This document shows positions 14,967-23,513 of a DNA stretch of 62,263 bases, piece after piece. This DNA comes from UBA1724 sp051884615 (GTDB taxonomy: Bacteria > Verrucomicrobiota > Lentisphaeria > Oligosphaerales > Oligosphaeraceae). The notes under the pieces are model-generated. The model worked only from the letters and a program-made list of their open reading frames with translations. It was not told the origin of the DNA and did no database searches. How positions within the stretch are numbered: position 1 is the first letter of the stretch; each line of letters starts with the position of its first letter. The stretch spans positions 1 through 62,263 of the forward strand of contig JBJEVT010000017.1 of assembly GCA_051884615.1 (NCBI GenBank), written 5' to 3'. The position numbers and the translations under genes were made by a program.

Positions 14967-15968
14967 ATGTTGAAAAACGTGACCTTGAAGCCCATCACGG
15001 GCACCTTTGTGAACATGCTCATCTCCGACACCGGAATCATGAATTCCGGCTTGAAGGAATGGGAGCAGGATTTCCAGATGATGAAGGCCATGGGGATTGA
15101 CCAGCTCTTCGTCATCCGCACGGAGTGCGAGCAGAACGGGGTGCGTCTTTCGGCGGAGGATCCCCGTTCCACCACCTGGCCCGAGGACGAGAATCTCCTG
15201 GACATGGTCTTCCGGCTGGCGGACAAATACGGGATGCGCCTCTTCCTGGGCGGACCCCAGGGCATCACCAATCTCCATCTGGGAGACTGGAAGAAGGAGG
15301 TGGATGACAACAAGCGCTACTACGACCGCACCGTGGCCAAATATGCGGGGCATCCCTGCTTCCAGGGACTGTACGTCACCCTGGAGGCCCTGCCCTGGCA
15401 CTTCAATTTCCTGGACATCTGCACGGAGGTGCTCCAGTATATGCGGGCCAATTTCCCCCAGATGAAGACCTTCATGTCCCCCTCCTTCCGGGGACCCCTG
15501 GGCGACATGCGCCAGCAATACACCGTGGATCAGTGGGTGGACATCTACGGGCGGTATTTCTACGAGCGGGTGGCGGGTCTGCTGGACTACTGCGCGCCCC
15601 AGGACAAGATTGCCGCCCCCGCCTGCCACTATGGGAAGATCGAGGACAATGGTCTCTCGGAGTGGTACATCAAGGTGGGCGAGCTTTTCCGCCGTTGCGG
15701 CATCGAGCTATGGAGCAACATCGAGACCTTCCAGCGTCCCTTCCCGGGGCACGGGGAGCCGCCGGCGGTGTTCCGTCAGGCGGACTACCGCACGTTGTAT
15801 ATGAAGCTCCAGGAGGCTTCTCCCCTGGTGGAGCGGATCATCACCTACGAGTTTTTCAGCTGCATGAGCCCCAACACCGAGTGGGGGTCCGCCCGTCGTC
15901 TGCTGGCCCGGTATCTGGAGATCATCGGGAAGGACCCCTCCCTCATCCACGAGATCTACGACAAGTAG
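14967..15968 (+). CDS. DUF4434-type TIM-barrel protein
   Basis: A 333-residue soluble protein beginning MLKNVTLKPITGTFVNMLI. Features fit the DUF4434 glycoside-hydrolase-like barrel: an early GTFVNML strand, EWEQDFQMMKAMGIDQLFVIRTE (strand plus helix), KYAGHPCFQGLYVTLEALPWHFN with Glu and Trp at the expected cleft, SPSFRGPLGDM, and ELWSNIETFQRPFPG with a second Glu. No signal peptide is present, so it is probably cytosolic. Family members are suspected sugar-binding enzymes without established activity. The upstream open frame lies in repeat copy 2 and is not counted. The next gene converges on it from the other strand. Confidence 0.65.
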   Translation: MLKNVTLKPITGTFVNMLISDTGIMNSGLKEWEQDFQMMKAMGIDQLFVIRTECEQNGVRLSAEDPRSTTWPEDENLLDMVFRLADKYGMRLFLGGPQGITNLHLGDWKKEVDDNKRYYDRTVAKYAGHPCFQGLYVTLEALPWHFNFLDICTEVLQYMRANFPQMKTFMSPSFRGPLGDMRQQYTVDQWVDIYGRYFYERVAGLLDYCAPQDKIAAPACHYGKIEDNGLSEWYIKVGELFRRCGIELWSNIETFQRPFPGHGEPPAVFRQADYRTLYMKLQEASPLVERIITYEFFSCMSPNTEWGSARRLLARYLEIIGKDPSLIHEIYDK

Positions 15969-15986
15969 GCTTTTTCGAGCGCTCCT

Positions 15987-17360
15987 CTAGGCGGCGCCGG
16001 GGGTGGTTCCCGCCGGCGTCACGCCCATGTCCTCCATTTTCTTCAGGAGGGCATGGAGGTAGATGCCCATGGGGATGAGGCTAATCAGCCAGGAGAGCGG
16101 ATAGGAGGTGAAGAGGAAGGAGATGGTGGGATGGCAGGGGAAGACAAGCTTGGTCCACAGGACCCGGAATCCGCAGACTCCCACCAGCATCACCACTGTG
16201 ATGAAGACGGAGCGCCCCGTGCCCCGGATGGCGCCGCTTAAGGAATCCATGACCCCCAGGATGGCGTAGGTGCTCAGCACCACCCGCATTCTCTGGATGC
16301 CCCACTGGATCACCTGGGGGTCGTCGTTGAAGATTCGGAGAAGGGGGGCCGCGAAAAGGATGCCCAGCAATCCCAGGACGGCGGGGGTGGTGGTGCCGAT
16401 GAGGATGCACCACCGGATGGAGGAGCGCACCCGGGGGATGTTGCGGGCGCCCAGGTTCTGCGCCACGAAGCTGGTGGCTGTCTGGTTGTAGCAATAGGAG
16501 CCGGTCCAGACGAGACATTCCCAGATCAGGGCGGCGGCGCAGCCGGCCACGCCCTGGGAGCCAAAGGAGTTGATGGCGGACTGGATCACCACATTGGAGA
16601 AGGAGAAGCAGCAGGACTGGATGCCCGCAGGCACCCCGATGGCCAGAATCTTCCCCAGGATTCCCCAGTGGATGCCCAGCCTGCGCCACTCCAGACGGAC
16701 GCCATCCCCGATGCTCCCCAACGCCCGCCAGACCAGCACCATTGCCAGCGCCTCGGAGATGATGGTGGCCAGGGCGACTCCGTCCACGGTGCGGTGGCAG
16801 AAAGCCACCAGAAAGAGATTCAAGCCCGCGTTCAGGAAGCCGGAGATCACCAGGAAAAGGAAGGGTCTCCGGGTGTCGCCCACGGCCCGGAGAATGGCGG
16901 AGCCGAAATTGTAGACTTGCAGGAAAGGCATCCCCGCAAAATAGATTCGCATATAGAGGACAGCCCCGTCCAGCACATCCGGCGGTGTGTTCATCCAGGT
17001 GAGCAGGGGTCTGGCCAGAAGGATGCCCAGGATGCCCAGGAGCACGCCGGCGACCAGGGAGAAGGTCATGGCGGTGTGGAGCACCTTGTCCAGCCTGGGG
17101 CGGTCTTTGGCGCCGAAGGCGTTGGCTGCCACCACGTTGCATCCCACGGAGATCCCCACCAGGAGATTCACCAGCAGGGCGATCAAGGAGGAGGTGGAGC
17201 CCACTGCCGCCAGGGCGCGATGGGAGGCGAAGCGCCCCACGACCGCCACATCCACGGCGTTGAAGAGCAGCTGGAGAATCATGGTGCCCAGGAGGGGCAG
17301 GGAAAAGAGTATGACCTTGCGGGGGATGCTCCCCGTGGTCAGATCCATGGTCTTCTGCAT
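15987..17360 (-). CDS. MATE-family multidrug/cation antiporter
   Basis: A 457-residue integral membrane protein with about twelve hydrophobic helices in two homologous halves, typical of MATE (NorM/DinF) exporters that pump cationic compounds in exchange for Na+ or H+. The first half starts MDLTTGSIPRKVILFSLPLLGTMILQLLFNAVDVAVVGRF; the second repeats the pattern around AIGVPAGIQSCCFSFSNVVIQ. The ATG at 17360 has AAGGA upstream; a TTG two codons earlier is possible. It converges on the DUF4434 gene and lies about 165 bases downstream of the zinc-ribbon gene. Substrate is unknown. Confidence 0.9.
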   Translation of the reverse strand: MQKTMDLTTGSIPRKVILFSLPLLGTMILQLLFNAVDVAVVGRFASHRALAAVGSTSSLIALLVNLLVGISVGCNVVAANAFGAKDRPRLDKVLHTAMTFSLVAGVLLGILGILLARPLLTWMNTPPDVLDGAVLYMRIYFAGMPFLQVYNFGSAILRAVGDTRRPFLFLVISGFLNAGLNLFLVAFCHRTVDGVALATIISEALAMVLVWRALGSIGDGVRLEWRRLGIHWGILGKILAIGVPAGIQSCCFSFSNVVIQSAINSFGSQGVAGCAAALIWECLVWTGSYCYNQTATSFVAQNLGARNIPRVRSSIRWCILIGTTTPAVLGLLGILFAAPLLRIFNDDPQVIQWGIQRMRVVLSTYAILGVMDSLSGAIRGTGRSVFITVVMLVGVCGFRVLWTKLVFPCHPTISFLFTSYPLSWLISLIPMGIYLHALLKKMEDMGVTPAGTTPGAA

Positions 17361-17524
17361 AACCAATCCTTGCTGGGGTCACGGGACCCCGGAGGCAGAC
17401 AGGGACGACTGACGGCAAGGCGCCGCCGCCATTCCTTTTTCCGCAAGCCGCAAGGCGACGCCCTCCCCCCCCCGCTTTCTGTGGCGGGCGTCGTCGGCTG
17501 CCAATTCTGGCTTTTGCGCCCTGC

Positions 17525-19861
17525 CTAGGCTTTCAACGCCTCCAGGATGGCCCGGAGATGGGCCTTGCAGCCCTCCGCATTGGCGCGGTTCCAAGTGGCC
17601 ATTCCCGCCATGGCGGTCTTTTGTCCCTGCATGTCGAAGATGGCCTTGCCATCCGCCACGGCAATCTGATTCTTGTCGCAGACCGCCTTGAGATTCCGGA
17701 GGACGGCCCCATAGCGGTTCATGGCCTGGACATCCGGGGAGAGATTCTCCCGCCAGAGGGCATTGCTTTCCTGCTGGGGATAGACGGGATGGGGAAGCCA
17801 GCAGACCACCTTGGGATGGCTGGGCAGTTCCTTCAGGGCGTCCAGCAGCTTCTGGGTTTCCTCTCCCAGGCGGGTCATGGCCTCGCCGGTTTCCTGGGCG
17901 GCGCTGGCCCGGGCGTCGGCGAAGGAGAAGGAGAAGACCACCAGATGGGGCATAAAGGGCGCCACATCCCGTCCCAGGCGCAGAGTGCCCAAGGCGGTGG
18001 TGCATCCCCGGATGCCGGCGTTGAGGACGGCGCAATCCTTCCATGCCTCCTCGCCCTTGAGAGACGCTTCCAGGAGGGCGGGCAAAGAGGGCGTGCCCGC
18101 CTCCTCCGCCACCAGATCATCCCCCAGGAAGACCACGCGCTGGCCCGCCTTCTCCAGGCGGTCGATTTCCTCGTTGGTCATTCCCTCGGGCCAATCCCGG
18201 ACGATGCCATTCTCCCGCCAGGGTCCGCCGGCGGGAATCTCCACCCGGAAGGCCGTCTGGGCGGCGGGGATGATGACAGGAGGCGGCGGGGGCAGTTCCT
18301 GGAGCTCCCGGGTGTTGCAGGAGGCGCAGCAGGCGGGCTTCTGGAAGACCCCCAGATGGGTCAGGAGCTGCTCGTGGGAGGTCCAGGAGAAGCTCTTGCC
18401 GCATTTCTCGCACACCAGCTCCTGGGCAGGATGCTCCTTCAGGAACTTGGCGCAGGAAGGGCAGTGGCGGCTCTGGGGCTGGCGCTTCAGGAGCGCATCC
18501 TTCAACTGTTCCGAGGGCTCGTAGGTCCAGGTGCCCTGGCAGGCGGCTTCCTGGCAGGGTTCCTGGACGGGCTTCCGTTCCTTCAGCGCCTTCTGACACT
18601 CCTCGCACATGCGGAAGGGGGCCTGGTCGTGGCCGTGAATATGGGCCGTCAACTGCTGGGAACGAGTCCAGATCCACTTGCCCTCGCAACCCCGGTTGCA
18701 GCAGGGCTGCTCCAAATCCTTCGCCTTGTCAAAGAAGGCAAAACACTCCTTGCACATCCGCTTGGGGGGATGAAGATGCAAGGGATTGTTCTTCTCGCTC
18801 TCCTTCGGCGCCGCCACGTATGCACACAAATGCGCTAAGTCTGGCAGCAGGGCAAAGGGATTGTTCTTCTCGCTCTCCTTCGGCTCCGCCACAGGAGCGG
18901 TCTCCGCAACAGGGGCGGTCTCCGCAACAGGGGCGGTCTCCGCGGCGACAGGGGCGGTCTCCGCGACAGGGGCGGTCTCCGCAACAGGGGCGGGTTCCGC
19001 GACAACAGGGGCGGTCTCCGCAACAGGGGCGGTCTCCGCGGCGACAGGGGCGGTCTCCGCAACAGGGGCGGGTTCCGCGACAACAGGGGCGGGTTCCACG
19101 GCGGGGGCGGGTTCCTTCTCCTTGGCGGGGAGGGGGAGATTCACGGCGGCTTCCAGCTGTTCAAAGGGGAGCCAGGTCCAGGTATGGGAGCATCCGCTGA
19201 TCCGGCAGGGCACCTCCATGGGCTTCAGCAGATTGAACTTCTCCAGACAGGCGGGGCACATTCTCTTGGGGGGATTCTCCACCTTGCGTCCCTCCTTGAG
19301 CCACTCCAGCTGCTGGATGCGCGTCCAGGAGAGAGTGTTCTTGCAGCCTTTCACCCGGCAGGGGATTTCCTGGTCCTGGAGTTTGCTCCACTGGGCGAAG
19401 CATTCCGGGCAGAGCCGGCGGGGCGGGCGCTTGTCCTTGGATTCCACCTGCATCTTGGAGGTCCAGGTCCAGGTGTTCTTGCAGCCCTTCACCCGGCAAG
19501 GCACTTGCACATCCTTCTTGTCCTTCCCCTCTTCGGCGCAGGCGGGGCAGAGGCGGCGGGGGGGGGTGTCGAAGCCGCGGACGTGGGATTCCAGCTGCTG
19601 GAAGCGGGTCCAGGTCCAGGTGTTCTTGCAGCCGGCCTTGGAGCAGGGCACCTGCTTGTCCTGGGCGTCCTGGTAGAAGTTCCAGCAGGCCTCGCACATC
19701 TTCCCCCCTTCTCCCCGTCCTCCGTGGGCCTTTCCGAAGAGCGCCTGCTCCTGGGAGACCGTCACCGTGTTCTTGCATCCCCGCACGCGGCAGGGCTGTT
19801 CCGTTCCCGTCTGCTTGAAGAAATCGCCCAGACTACCTAGATTTCCGAAATTGGTGCCCAC
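17525..19861 (-). CDS. Zinc-ribbon-array protein with proline-rich linker and SGNH-like C-terminal domain
   Basis: About 778 residues. Eight tandem four-cysteine modules come first. Seven have the form PC-x4-C, then TWTW..QQLE, then PPRR(L/M)C-x2-C; the last reads CEKCGKSFSWTSHEQL..CASC. They resemble the probable zinc-ribbon domain of the zf-trcl type. Module 5 is split by a linker of about 75 residues built from PVAETA/APVAE units (18886-19120). The C-terminal 230 residues look like an SGNH hydrolase fold (VVFLGDDLV, LNAGIRGCTTALG), but the nucleophile Ser is replaced (GDD), and the block III Asn and block V Asp-His pair are missing. No signal peptide is seen. The start is uncertain: GTG at 19861 with GGAG upstream is chosen; the frame stays open further but overlaps trpA out of frame. 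Confidence 0.7.
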   Translation of the reverse strand: MGTNFGNLGSLGDFFKQTGTEQPCRVRGCKNTVTVSQEQALFGKAHGGRGEGGKMCEACWNFYQDAQDKQVPCSKAGCKNTWTWTRFQQLESHVRGFDTPPRRLCPACAEEGKDKKDVQVPCRVKGCKNTWTWTSKMQVESKDKRPPRRLCPECFAQWSKLQDQEIPCRVKGCKNTLSWTRIQQLEWLKEGRKVENPPKRMCPACLEKFNLLKPMEVPCRISGCSHTWTWLPFEQLEAAVNLPLPAKEKEPAPAVEPAPVVAEPAPVAETAPVAAETAPVAETAPVVAEPAPVAETAPVAETAPVAAETAPVAETAPVAETAPVAEPKESEKNNPFALLPDLAHLCAYVAAPKESEKNNPLHLHPPKRMCKECFAFFDKAKDLEQPCCNRGCEGKWIWTRSQQLTAHIHGHDQAPFRMCEECQKALKERKPVQEPCQEAACQGTWTYEPSEQLKDALLKRQPQSRHCPSCAKFLKEHPAQELVCEKCGKSFSWTSHEQLLTHLGVFQKPACCASCNTRELQELPPPPPVIIPAAQTAFRVEIPAGGPWRENGIVRDWPEGMTNEEIDRLEKAGQRVVFLGDDLVAEEAGTPSLPALLEASLKGEEAWKDCAVLNAGIRGCTTALGTLRLGRDVAPFMPHLVVFSFSFADARASAAQETGEAMTRLGEETQKLLDALKELPSHPKVVCWLPHPVYPQQESNALWRENLSPDVQAMNRYGAVLRNLKAVCDKNQIAVADGKAIFDMQGQKTAMAGMATWNRANAEGCKAHLRAILEALKA
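18780..18890 (-). repeat. Direct duplication inside the zinc-ribbon-array gene
   Basis: A stretch of about 30 bases coding PKESEKNNP occurs at 18780-18809 and again at 18855-18884, both next to AAP/AEP coding sequence. The near identity at DNA level points to recent slippage or unequal recombination. Confidence 0.7.
18886..19120 (-). repeat. Tandem hexapeptide-coding repeats (PVAETA type)
   Basis: An array of units of 15-18 bases built on GGGGCGGTCTCCGC and GGGGCGGGTTCCGC on the plus strand, coding PVAETA, PVAAETA and PVVAEPA. It stays in frame within the zinc-ribbon-array gene and interrupts module 5. The unit number is likely variable between strains. Confidence 0.9.
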
Positions 19862-20202
19862 AAAAGGAGTCTCCAATGTGTGTCCTGAATCCCGTGGGGT
19901 GTCGCGCCGCGGGGCGGTCCCGGGATTGGGAGTTGTGTGTGATATGAACAAGACGCCCGGCACGCCCGGGGAAATCCCCTGCCGCCCTGCCCCGCTCCCA
20001 TGAAAGGCGGGAGGGGAGGGAGGATGAGGACGCCGGCGGCATGCCGGGGGATGCGATGCAGGAAGTTCGGAGGGGAGAATCTCCGAAAACCAGGAAAAAG
20101 TAAACCACTTACGGCACTTTTCCAACGCCGCCCCAGGGTTTTCCATGGAATTTCCCGGGAAAGGAGGCCCGGGGACGGCGCGGGAGTCAGAGCCGGGAGG
20201 AA
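19862..20202. other. Gap between trpA and the zinc-ribbon-array gene
   Basis: About 340 bases. The frame of the zinc-ribbon gene stays open here but the translation is low-complexity Arg/Pro/Gly and lacks zinc modules. A weak promoter-like pair (TTGGAA, 16 bases, TTACTT, minus strand near 20090-20125) is the only signal; no terminator after trpA is obvious. Confidence 0.35.
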
Positions 20203-20973
20203 TTATGCCTCGGCGATGCCCTCCGCCAGCTCCCGGACAAAGCGCCCGGCGGTTTCCACATCCTGCTCCAGGGCGCGGACAAAGCCCGAGCCGGCGATGA
20301 CGCCATCCGCACAGGCGGCGGCCTCCCTGGCGCTCTCCCGGCTGGCGATGCCGAAGCCGGAGGCCACGGGAAGGCTGGTGCACTGCTTCAGCCGGCGCAT
20401 CATCCCCGGGAGATCCGGGGGCAGAGTCTTCCGGGCGCCGGTGACGCCAGCCACGTTGATGGCATACACAAACCCCGTCATGTCCCGGCAGATCTCCGTG
20501 GCGCGCTCCGGGGGCGTCAGGGGGGAGACCAGGGGGATGAGGTGGAGTCCGTTCCTCCGGCAGGGAGTCAGCAATTCCTCCCGCTCCTCCAGGGGCAGAT
20601 CCACCGGCAGGATGGCATCCACCTCCAGGGCGGCCAGTTTCTGGCAGAGCTTCTCCAGACCGTAGTGGTAGAGAGGATTCATGTAGCTGAAGAGGACCAG
20701 GCCCACGTCGGGATGGGCGCGGCGCACCTGGGAAGCCACCTCCATCACCTGCTCCAGGGTCACGCCCTGGTCCGACGCCTTCTGGGAGGCGCTGGCGATG
20801 ACCGGACCGTCCGCCATGGGATCGGAGAAGGGGACGCCCAGCTCCAGGATGTCCGCCCCGTTCCGGATGGCGGCCTCCAGGCCCTCCCGGCTGCGCTCCA
20901 GGGAGGGATACCCCACCGTCGTGAAAACCACCAGAGGCTTCTTGCCCTGGAAAATGCTAGCGATTCTGTCCAT
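20203..20973 (-). CDS. trpA: Tryptophan synthase alpha chain
   Basis: A 256-residue TIM barrel that cleaves indole-3-glycerol phosphate to indole and glyceraldehyde 3-phosphate, passing indole to TrpB. Catalytic Glu lies in DILELGVPFSDPMADGPVI and the Asp in DAILPVDLPLEE; the phosphate loop is SGFGIASRE plus GVIAGSGFV. The length is slightly short of the usual 268. Its ATG at 20973 overlaps the end of trpB by 17 bases, so expression is coupled. Last gene of the trp operon. Confidence 0.97.
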   Translation of the reverse strand: MDRIASIFQGKKPLVVFTTVGYPSLERSREGLEAAIRNGADILELGVPFSDPMADGPVIASASQKASDQGVTLEQVMEVASQVRRAHPDVGLVLFSYMNPLYHYGLEKLCQKLAALEVDAILPVDLPLEEREELLTPCRRNGLHLIPLVSPLTPPERATEICRDMTGFVYAINVAGVTGARKTLPPDLPGMMRRLKQCTSLPVASGFGIASRESAREAAACADGVIAGSGFVRALEQDVETAGRFVRELAEGIAEA

Positions 20974-22141
20974 GTTTCTCCTTGTATTGGCGAATGTTGT
21001 CCATGTCCTTGTCCCCCCGTCCCGAGAGATTGGCGATGATGATCTGATCGGGTTTCATGGTGGCGGCGTCCTTCATGGCCTGTGCCACGGCGTGGGCGCT
21101 TTCCAGGGCGGGGATGATGCCTTCCAGGCGGCAGAGGCTGTCGAAGGCGTGGAGGGCCTCGTGGTCTTCGATGGCGGTGTAGCGGGCCCGTCCGGAATCC
21201 GCCAGGAAGCAGTGTTCCGGGCCCACGCCGGTGTAGTCCAATCCTGCGGAGACCGAATGGGTGTCCCGGATTTGGCCGTGTTCATCCTGGAGGAAGTAAG
21301 CCTTCATTCCGTGGAGGATGCCCACCTTTCCCCCGTTGATGCTGGCGGCGTGCATTCCCGTGGCCAAGCCCAGACCGCCGGCTTCGGCGCCCACCAGCTG
21401 GACGGAGGGATCGTCCTGGAAGCCGGCGAAGATGCCGATGGCGTTGCTGCCGCCGCCCACGCAAGCCACCACCTCGTCCGGGAGGCGTCCGCACTGTTCC
21501 AGGCACTGGCGGCGCGCCTCCTTGCCGATGACGGACTGGAATTCCTTCACCAGCATGGGGTAGGGATAGGGGCCGGCGGCGGTGCCGATGAGGTAGAAAG
21601 TGTCCTGGCTGGTGGCGGTCCATTCCCGGAGAGCGGCGTTCATGGCGTCCTTCAGGGTCTGGCTGCCCTCGGTGATGGAGCGCACCTTGGCGCCCAGGAC
21701 GTGCATCCGCTCCACGTTGGGGGCCTGCCGCGCCACGTCCACGGCGCCCATGAAGACCTCGCACTCCATGCCGAAGAGGGCCGCCACGGTGGCGGTGGCC
21801 ACGCCGTGCATTCCCGCGCCCGTTTCGGCGATGAGGCGTTTCTTGCCCATGCGTCGTGCCAGGAGCGCCTGTCCCAGGGTGTTGTTCACCTTGTGGGCGC
21901 CGGTGTGGTTCAGATCCTCCCGTTTCAGGTAGATCTGGGCGCCGCCGCATGCCTGGGAGAGGCGTTTGGCGTGGTAGAGGGGGGATTCCCGGCCCACGTA
22001 GTTTTTCAGGAGTTCATGGAGTTCCTGGTGGAAGGCGGGGTCCTTCAGGGCGGCGAAGTACTCCCGCTCCAGTTCCTGGAGGGCGCCCATGAGGGTTTCA
22101 GCCACATACTGCCCGCCGTAGATTCCGTAGTGTGTGTTCAT
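20957..22141 (-). CDS. trpB: Tryptophan synthase beta chain
   Basis: A 394-residue PLP enzyme condensing indole and serine to tryptophan. The PLP lysine lies in REDLNHTGAHKVNNTLGQALLA and the phosphate-binding glycines in VACVGGGSNAIGIF. The start MNTHYGIYGGQYVAETLM fits the family; its ATG overlaps the trpF stop as ATGA. The frame is open far upstream, but that part lies within trpF and trpC and is not real. Forms the alpha2-beta2 complex with TrpA. Confidence 0.97.
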   Translation of the reverse strand: MNTHYGIYGGQYVAETLMGALQELEREYFAALKDPAFHQELHELLKNYVGRESPLYHAKRLSQACGGAQIYLKREDLNHTGAHKVNNTLGQALLARRMGKKRLIAETGAGMHGVATATVAALFGMECEVFMGAVDVARQAPNVERMHVLGAKVRSITEGSQTLKDAMNAALREWTATSQDTFYLIGTAAGPYPYPMLVKEFQSVIGKEARRQCLEQCGRLPDEVVACVGGGSNAIGIFAGFQDDPSVQLVGAEAGGLGLATGMHAASINGGKVGILHGMKAYFLQDEHGQIRDTHSVSAGLDYTGVGPEHCFLADSGRARYTAIEDHEALHAFDSLCRLEGIIPALESAHAVAQAMKDAATMKPDQIIIANLSGRGDKDMDNIRQYKEKHGQNR

Positions 22142-22731
22142 TGCATGCATTCTCCCAACCGTTGGAGTTTTGTGTGTGATTTGATTCCCGGTGCCTCCTC
22201 CACGCCGCTGGAAAGATCCACGCCGTAGGGCCGGACCGCGGAGATGGCCTCTTGAAGATTGTCCGGGGAGAGTCCCCCCGCCAGAAAAGTGGGGCGTCGG
22301 GCGGCCAGTTCCCGTGCCAGATTCCAGGCGCAGGGACGGCCCGTGCCGCCGCCGGAATCCGCCAGCACCGCCTGGCAGGGGAAGCGGAGGGCCTGGCGCA
22401 GCGTCTCCTCGTCCTTCAGGCAGAACGCCCTCCAGACCTCCACCCCCGTCACAGCGGCGGCGTATTCGGGAGATTCCGCACCATGGAGCTGGACCACGTC
22501 CGGCCGCAGGACGCCCACCAATTCCTGGAGGCGGGGCAAAGGGAGATTCCGCACCACCAGCACGGGCTTCAGCCCCAGGGAGCGGCATCGGGGCAGGAGC
22601 GCCTGTGCCTGTGCCTCGGTCACCCGCCGGGGGGACTCCGGCACCAGGATGAAGCCCGCATACTGCGCCCCTGCGGCGCGCACCGCAGGAAGATCCTCCT
22701 GGCGGGTCAATCCGCAGATTTTCAGCTTCAT
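22138..22731 (-). CDS. trpF: Phosphoribosylanthranilate isomerase
   Basis: A 197-residue TIM barrel converting phosphoribosylanthranilate to the CdRP isomer. It starts with the signature MKLKICGLTRQED (catalytic Cys in KICGLT). The catalytic Asp is in VLADSGGGTG and the phosphate loops are FLAGGLSPDN and GVDLSSGVEE. The ATG overlaps the trpC stop (ATGA) and its own stop overlaps the trpB start, so it is separate from TrpC rather than fused as in enterobacteria. Confidence 0.96.
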   Translation of the reverse strand: MKLKICGLTRQEDLPAVRAAGAQYAGFILVPESPRRVTEAQAQALLPRCRSLGLKPVLVVRNLPLPRLQELVGVLRPDVVQLHGAESPEYAAAVTGVEVWRAFCLKDEETLRQALRFPCQAVLADSGGGTGRPCAWNLARELAARRPTFLAGGLSPDNLQEAISAVRPYGVDLSSGVEEAPGIKSHTKLQRLGECMQ

Positions 22732-23513
22732 GCCAGCAGCTCCTTCAGTTTGCTTCCGGGAGACGGGGCCCTCATCAGGGTCTCCCCGATGAGGAATCCC
22801 CGGGCGCCCGCGGAAGCCAGCATCTCCATGTCCGCCCGGGTCGCCACGGCGCTTTCCGCGATGAGGGGTTTTCCGGGATAGCGCTCGGCTGCCAGCCGGA
22901 GGAGCCGAGCGGAGGTCTCCAGGGAAGTGTGAAAGGTCTTCAGGTCCCGGGCGTTGACCCCCAGGAGATCGGCCTGGGCGGCCACCTCCAGTTCTTCGGG
23001 GGTGTGGGCCTCTCCCAGCACCTGGAGTCCCAGGGCGCGTGCCTCCTGGCACAGCATCCGGAACCGGTCGGGCTCCAGCATGGCGGCGATGAGCAGCACG
23101 GCGGAGGCGCCGGCGGCCTTGGCCTCCAGCAGCTGGTAGGGATCATGGAGAAAATCCTTCCGAAGCAGGGGCAGGCGGCAGGCGGCCGCCGCCCGTTGGA
23201 GATTCTCCAGACTTCCGTGGAAGAAGAGGGGTTCCGTCAGCACGGAGAGGGCGGCGGCGCCGGCCTCCTCCAGCTCCCGCGCCAGAGCGGGGACCTCCAG
23301 GGGTTCCCGGATGACGCCGCGGGAGGGAGAGGCCGCCTTCAGTTCGCTGATGACCCGAGGGGTGGCGGCGGGCAGGAAGGCTTGCAGGAAGGAGGGGGGG
23401 GCCGGGGCGGCGGCCGCCTGCTTCTCCAGCAGGGTCCGGGGAAGCTTCGCCTTGCGTTCCTCCAGCAGAGGGAGGTTCCGCTCCACGATGGTCTTCAGGA
23501 TGTCGCCGCTCAT
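22728..23513 (-). CDS. trpC: Indole-3-glycerol-phosphate synthase
   Basis: A 261-residue TIM barrel closing the indole ring from CdRP. The key motifs are ISELKAASPSRGVI (substrate lysine), LRKDFLHDPYQLLEAKAAGASAVLLI and GVNARDLKTF, ending with AESAVATRADMEMLASAGARGFLIGETLM. It is a single-domain protein. Four-base overlaps with trpD upstream and trpF downstream indicate tight coupling. Confidence 0.97.
   Translation of the reverse strand: MSGDILKTIVERNLPLLEERKAKLPRTLLEKQAAAAPAPPSFLQAFLPAATPRVISELKAASPSRGVIREPLEVPALARELEEAGAAALSVLTEPLFFHGSLENLQRAAAACRLPLLRKDFLHDPYQLLEAKAAGASAVLLIAAMLEPDRFRMLCQEARALGLQVLGEAHTPEELEVAAQADLLGVNARDLKTFHTSLETSARLLRLAAERYPGKPLIAESAVATRADMEMLASAGARGFLIGETLMRAPSPGSKLKELLA

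Noticed and set aside
17460..17510. GC-rich inverted repeat (GACGCCC/GGGCGTC) downstream of the zinc-ribbon gene as a terminator
   Set aside because: No U-tract follows on either strand and the loop is long.
18886..19120. Tandem repeats considered as a CRISPR array
   Set aside because: Units are 15-18 bases, contiguous without spacers and keep the reading frame of a protein.
19862..20383. N-terminal extension of the zinc-ribbon-array protein
   Set aside because: The open frame continues, but the extension overlaps trpA out of frame, is Arg/Pro/Gly-rich and has no zinc module; GTG at 19861 with a GGAG site is a better start.
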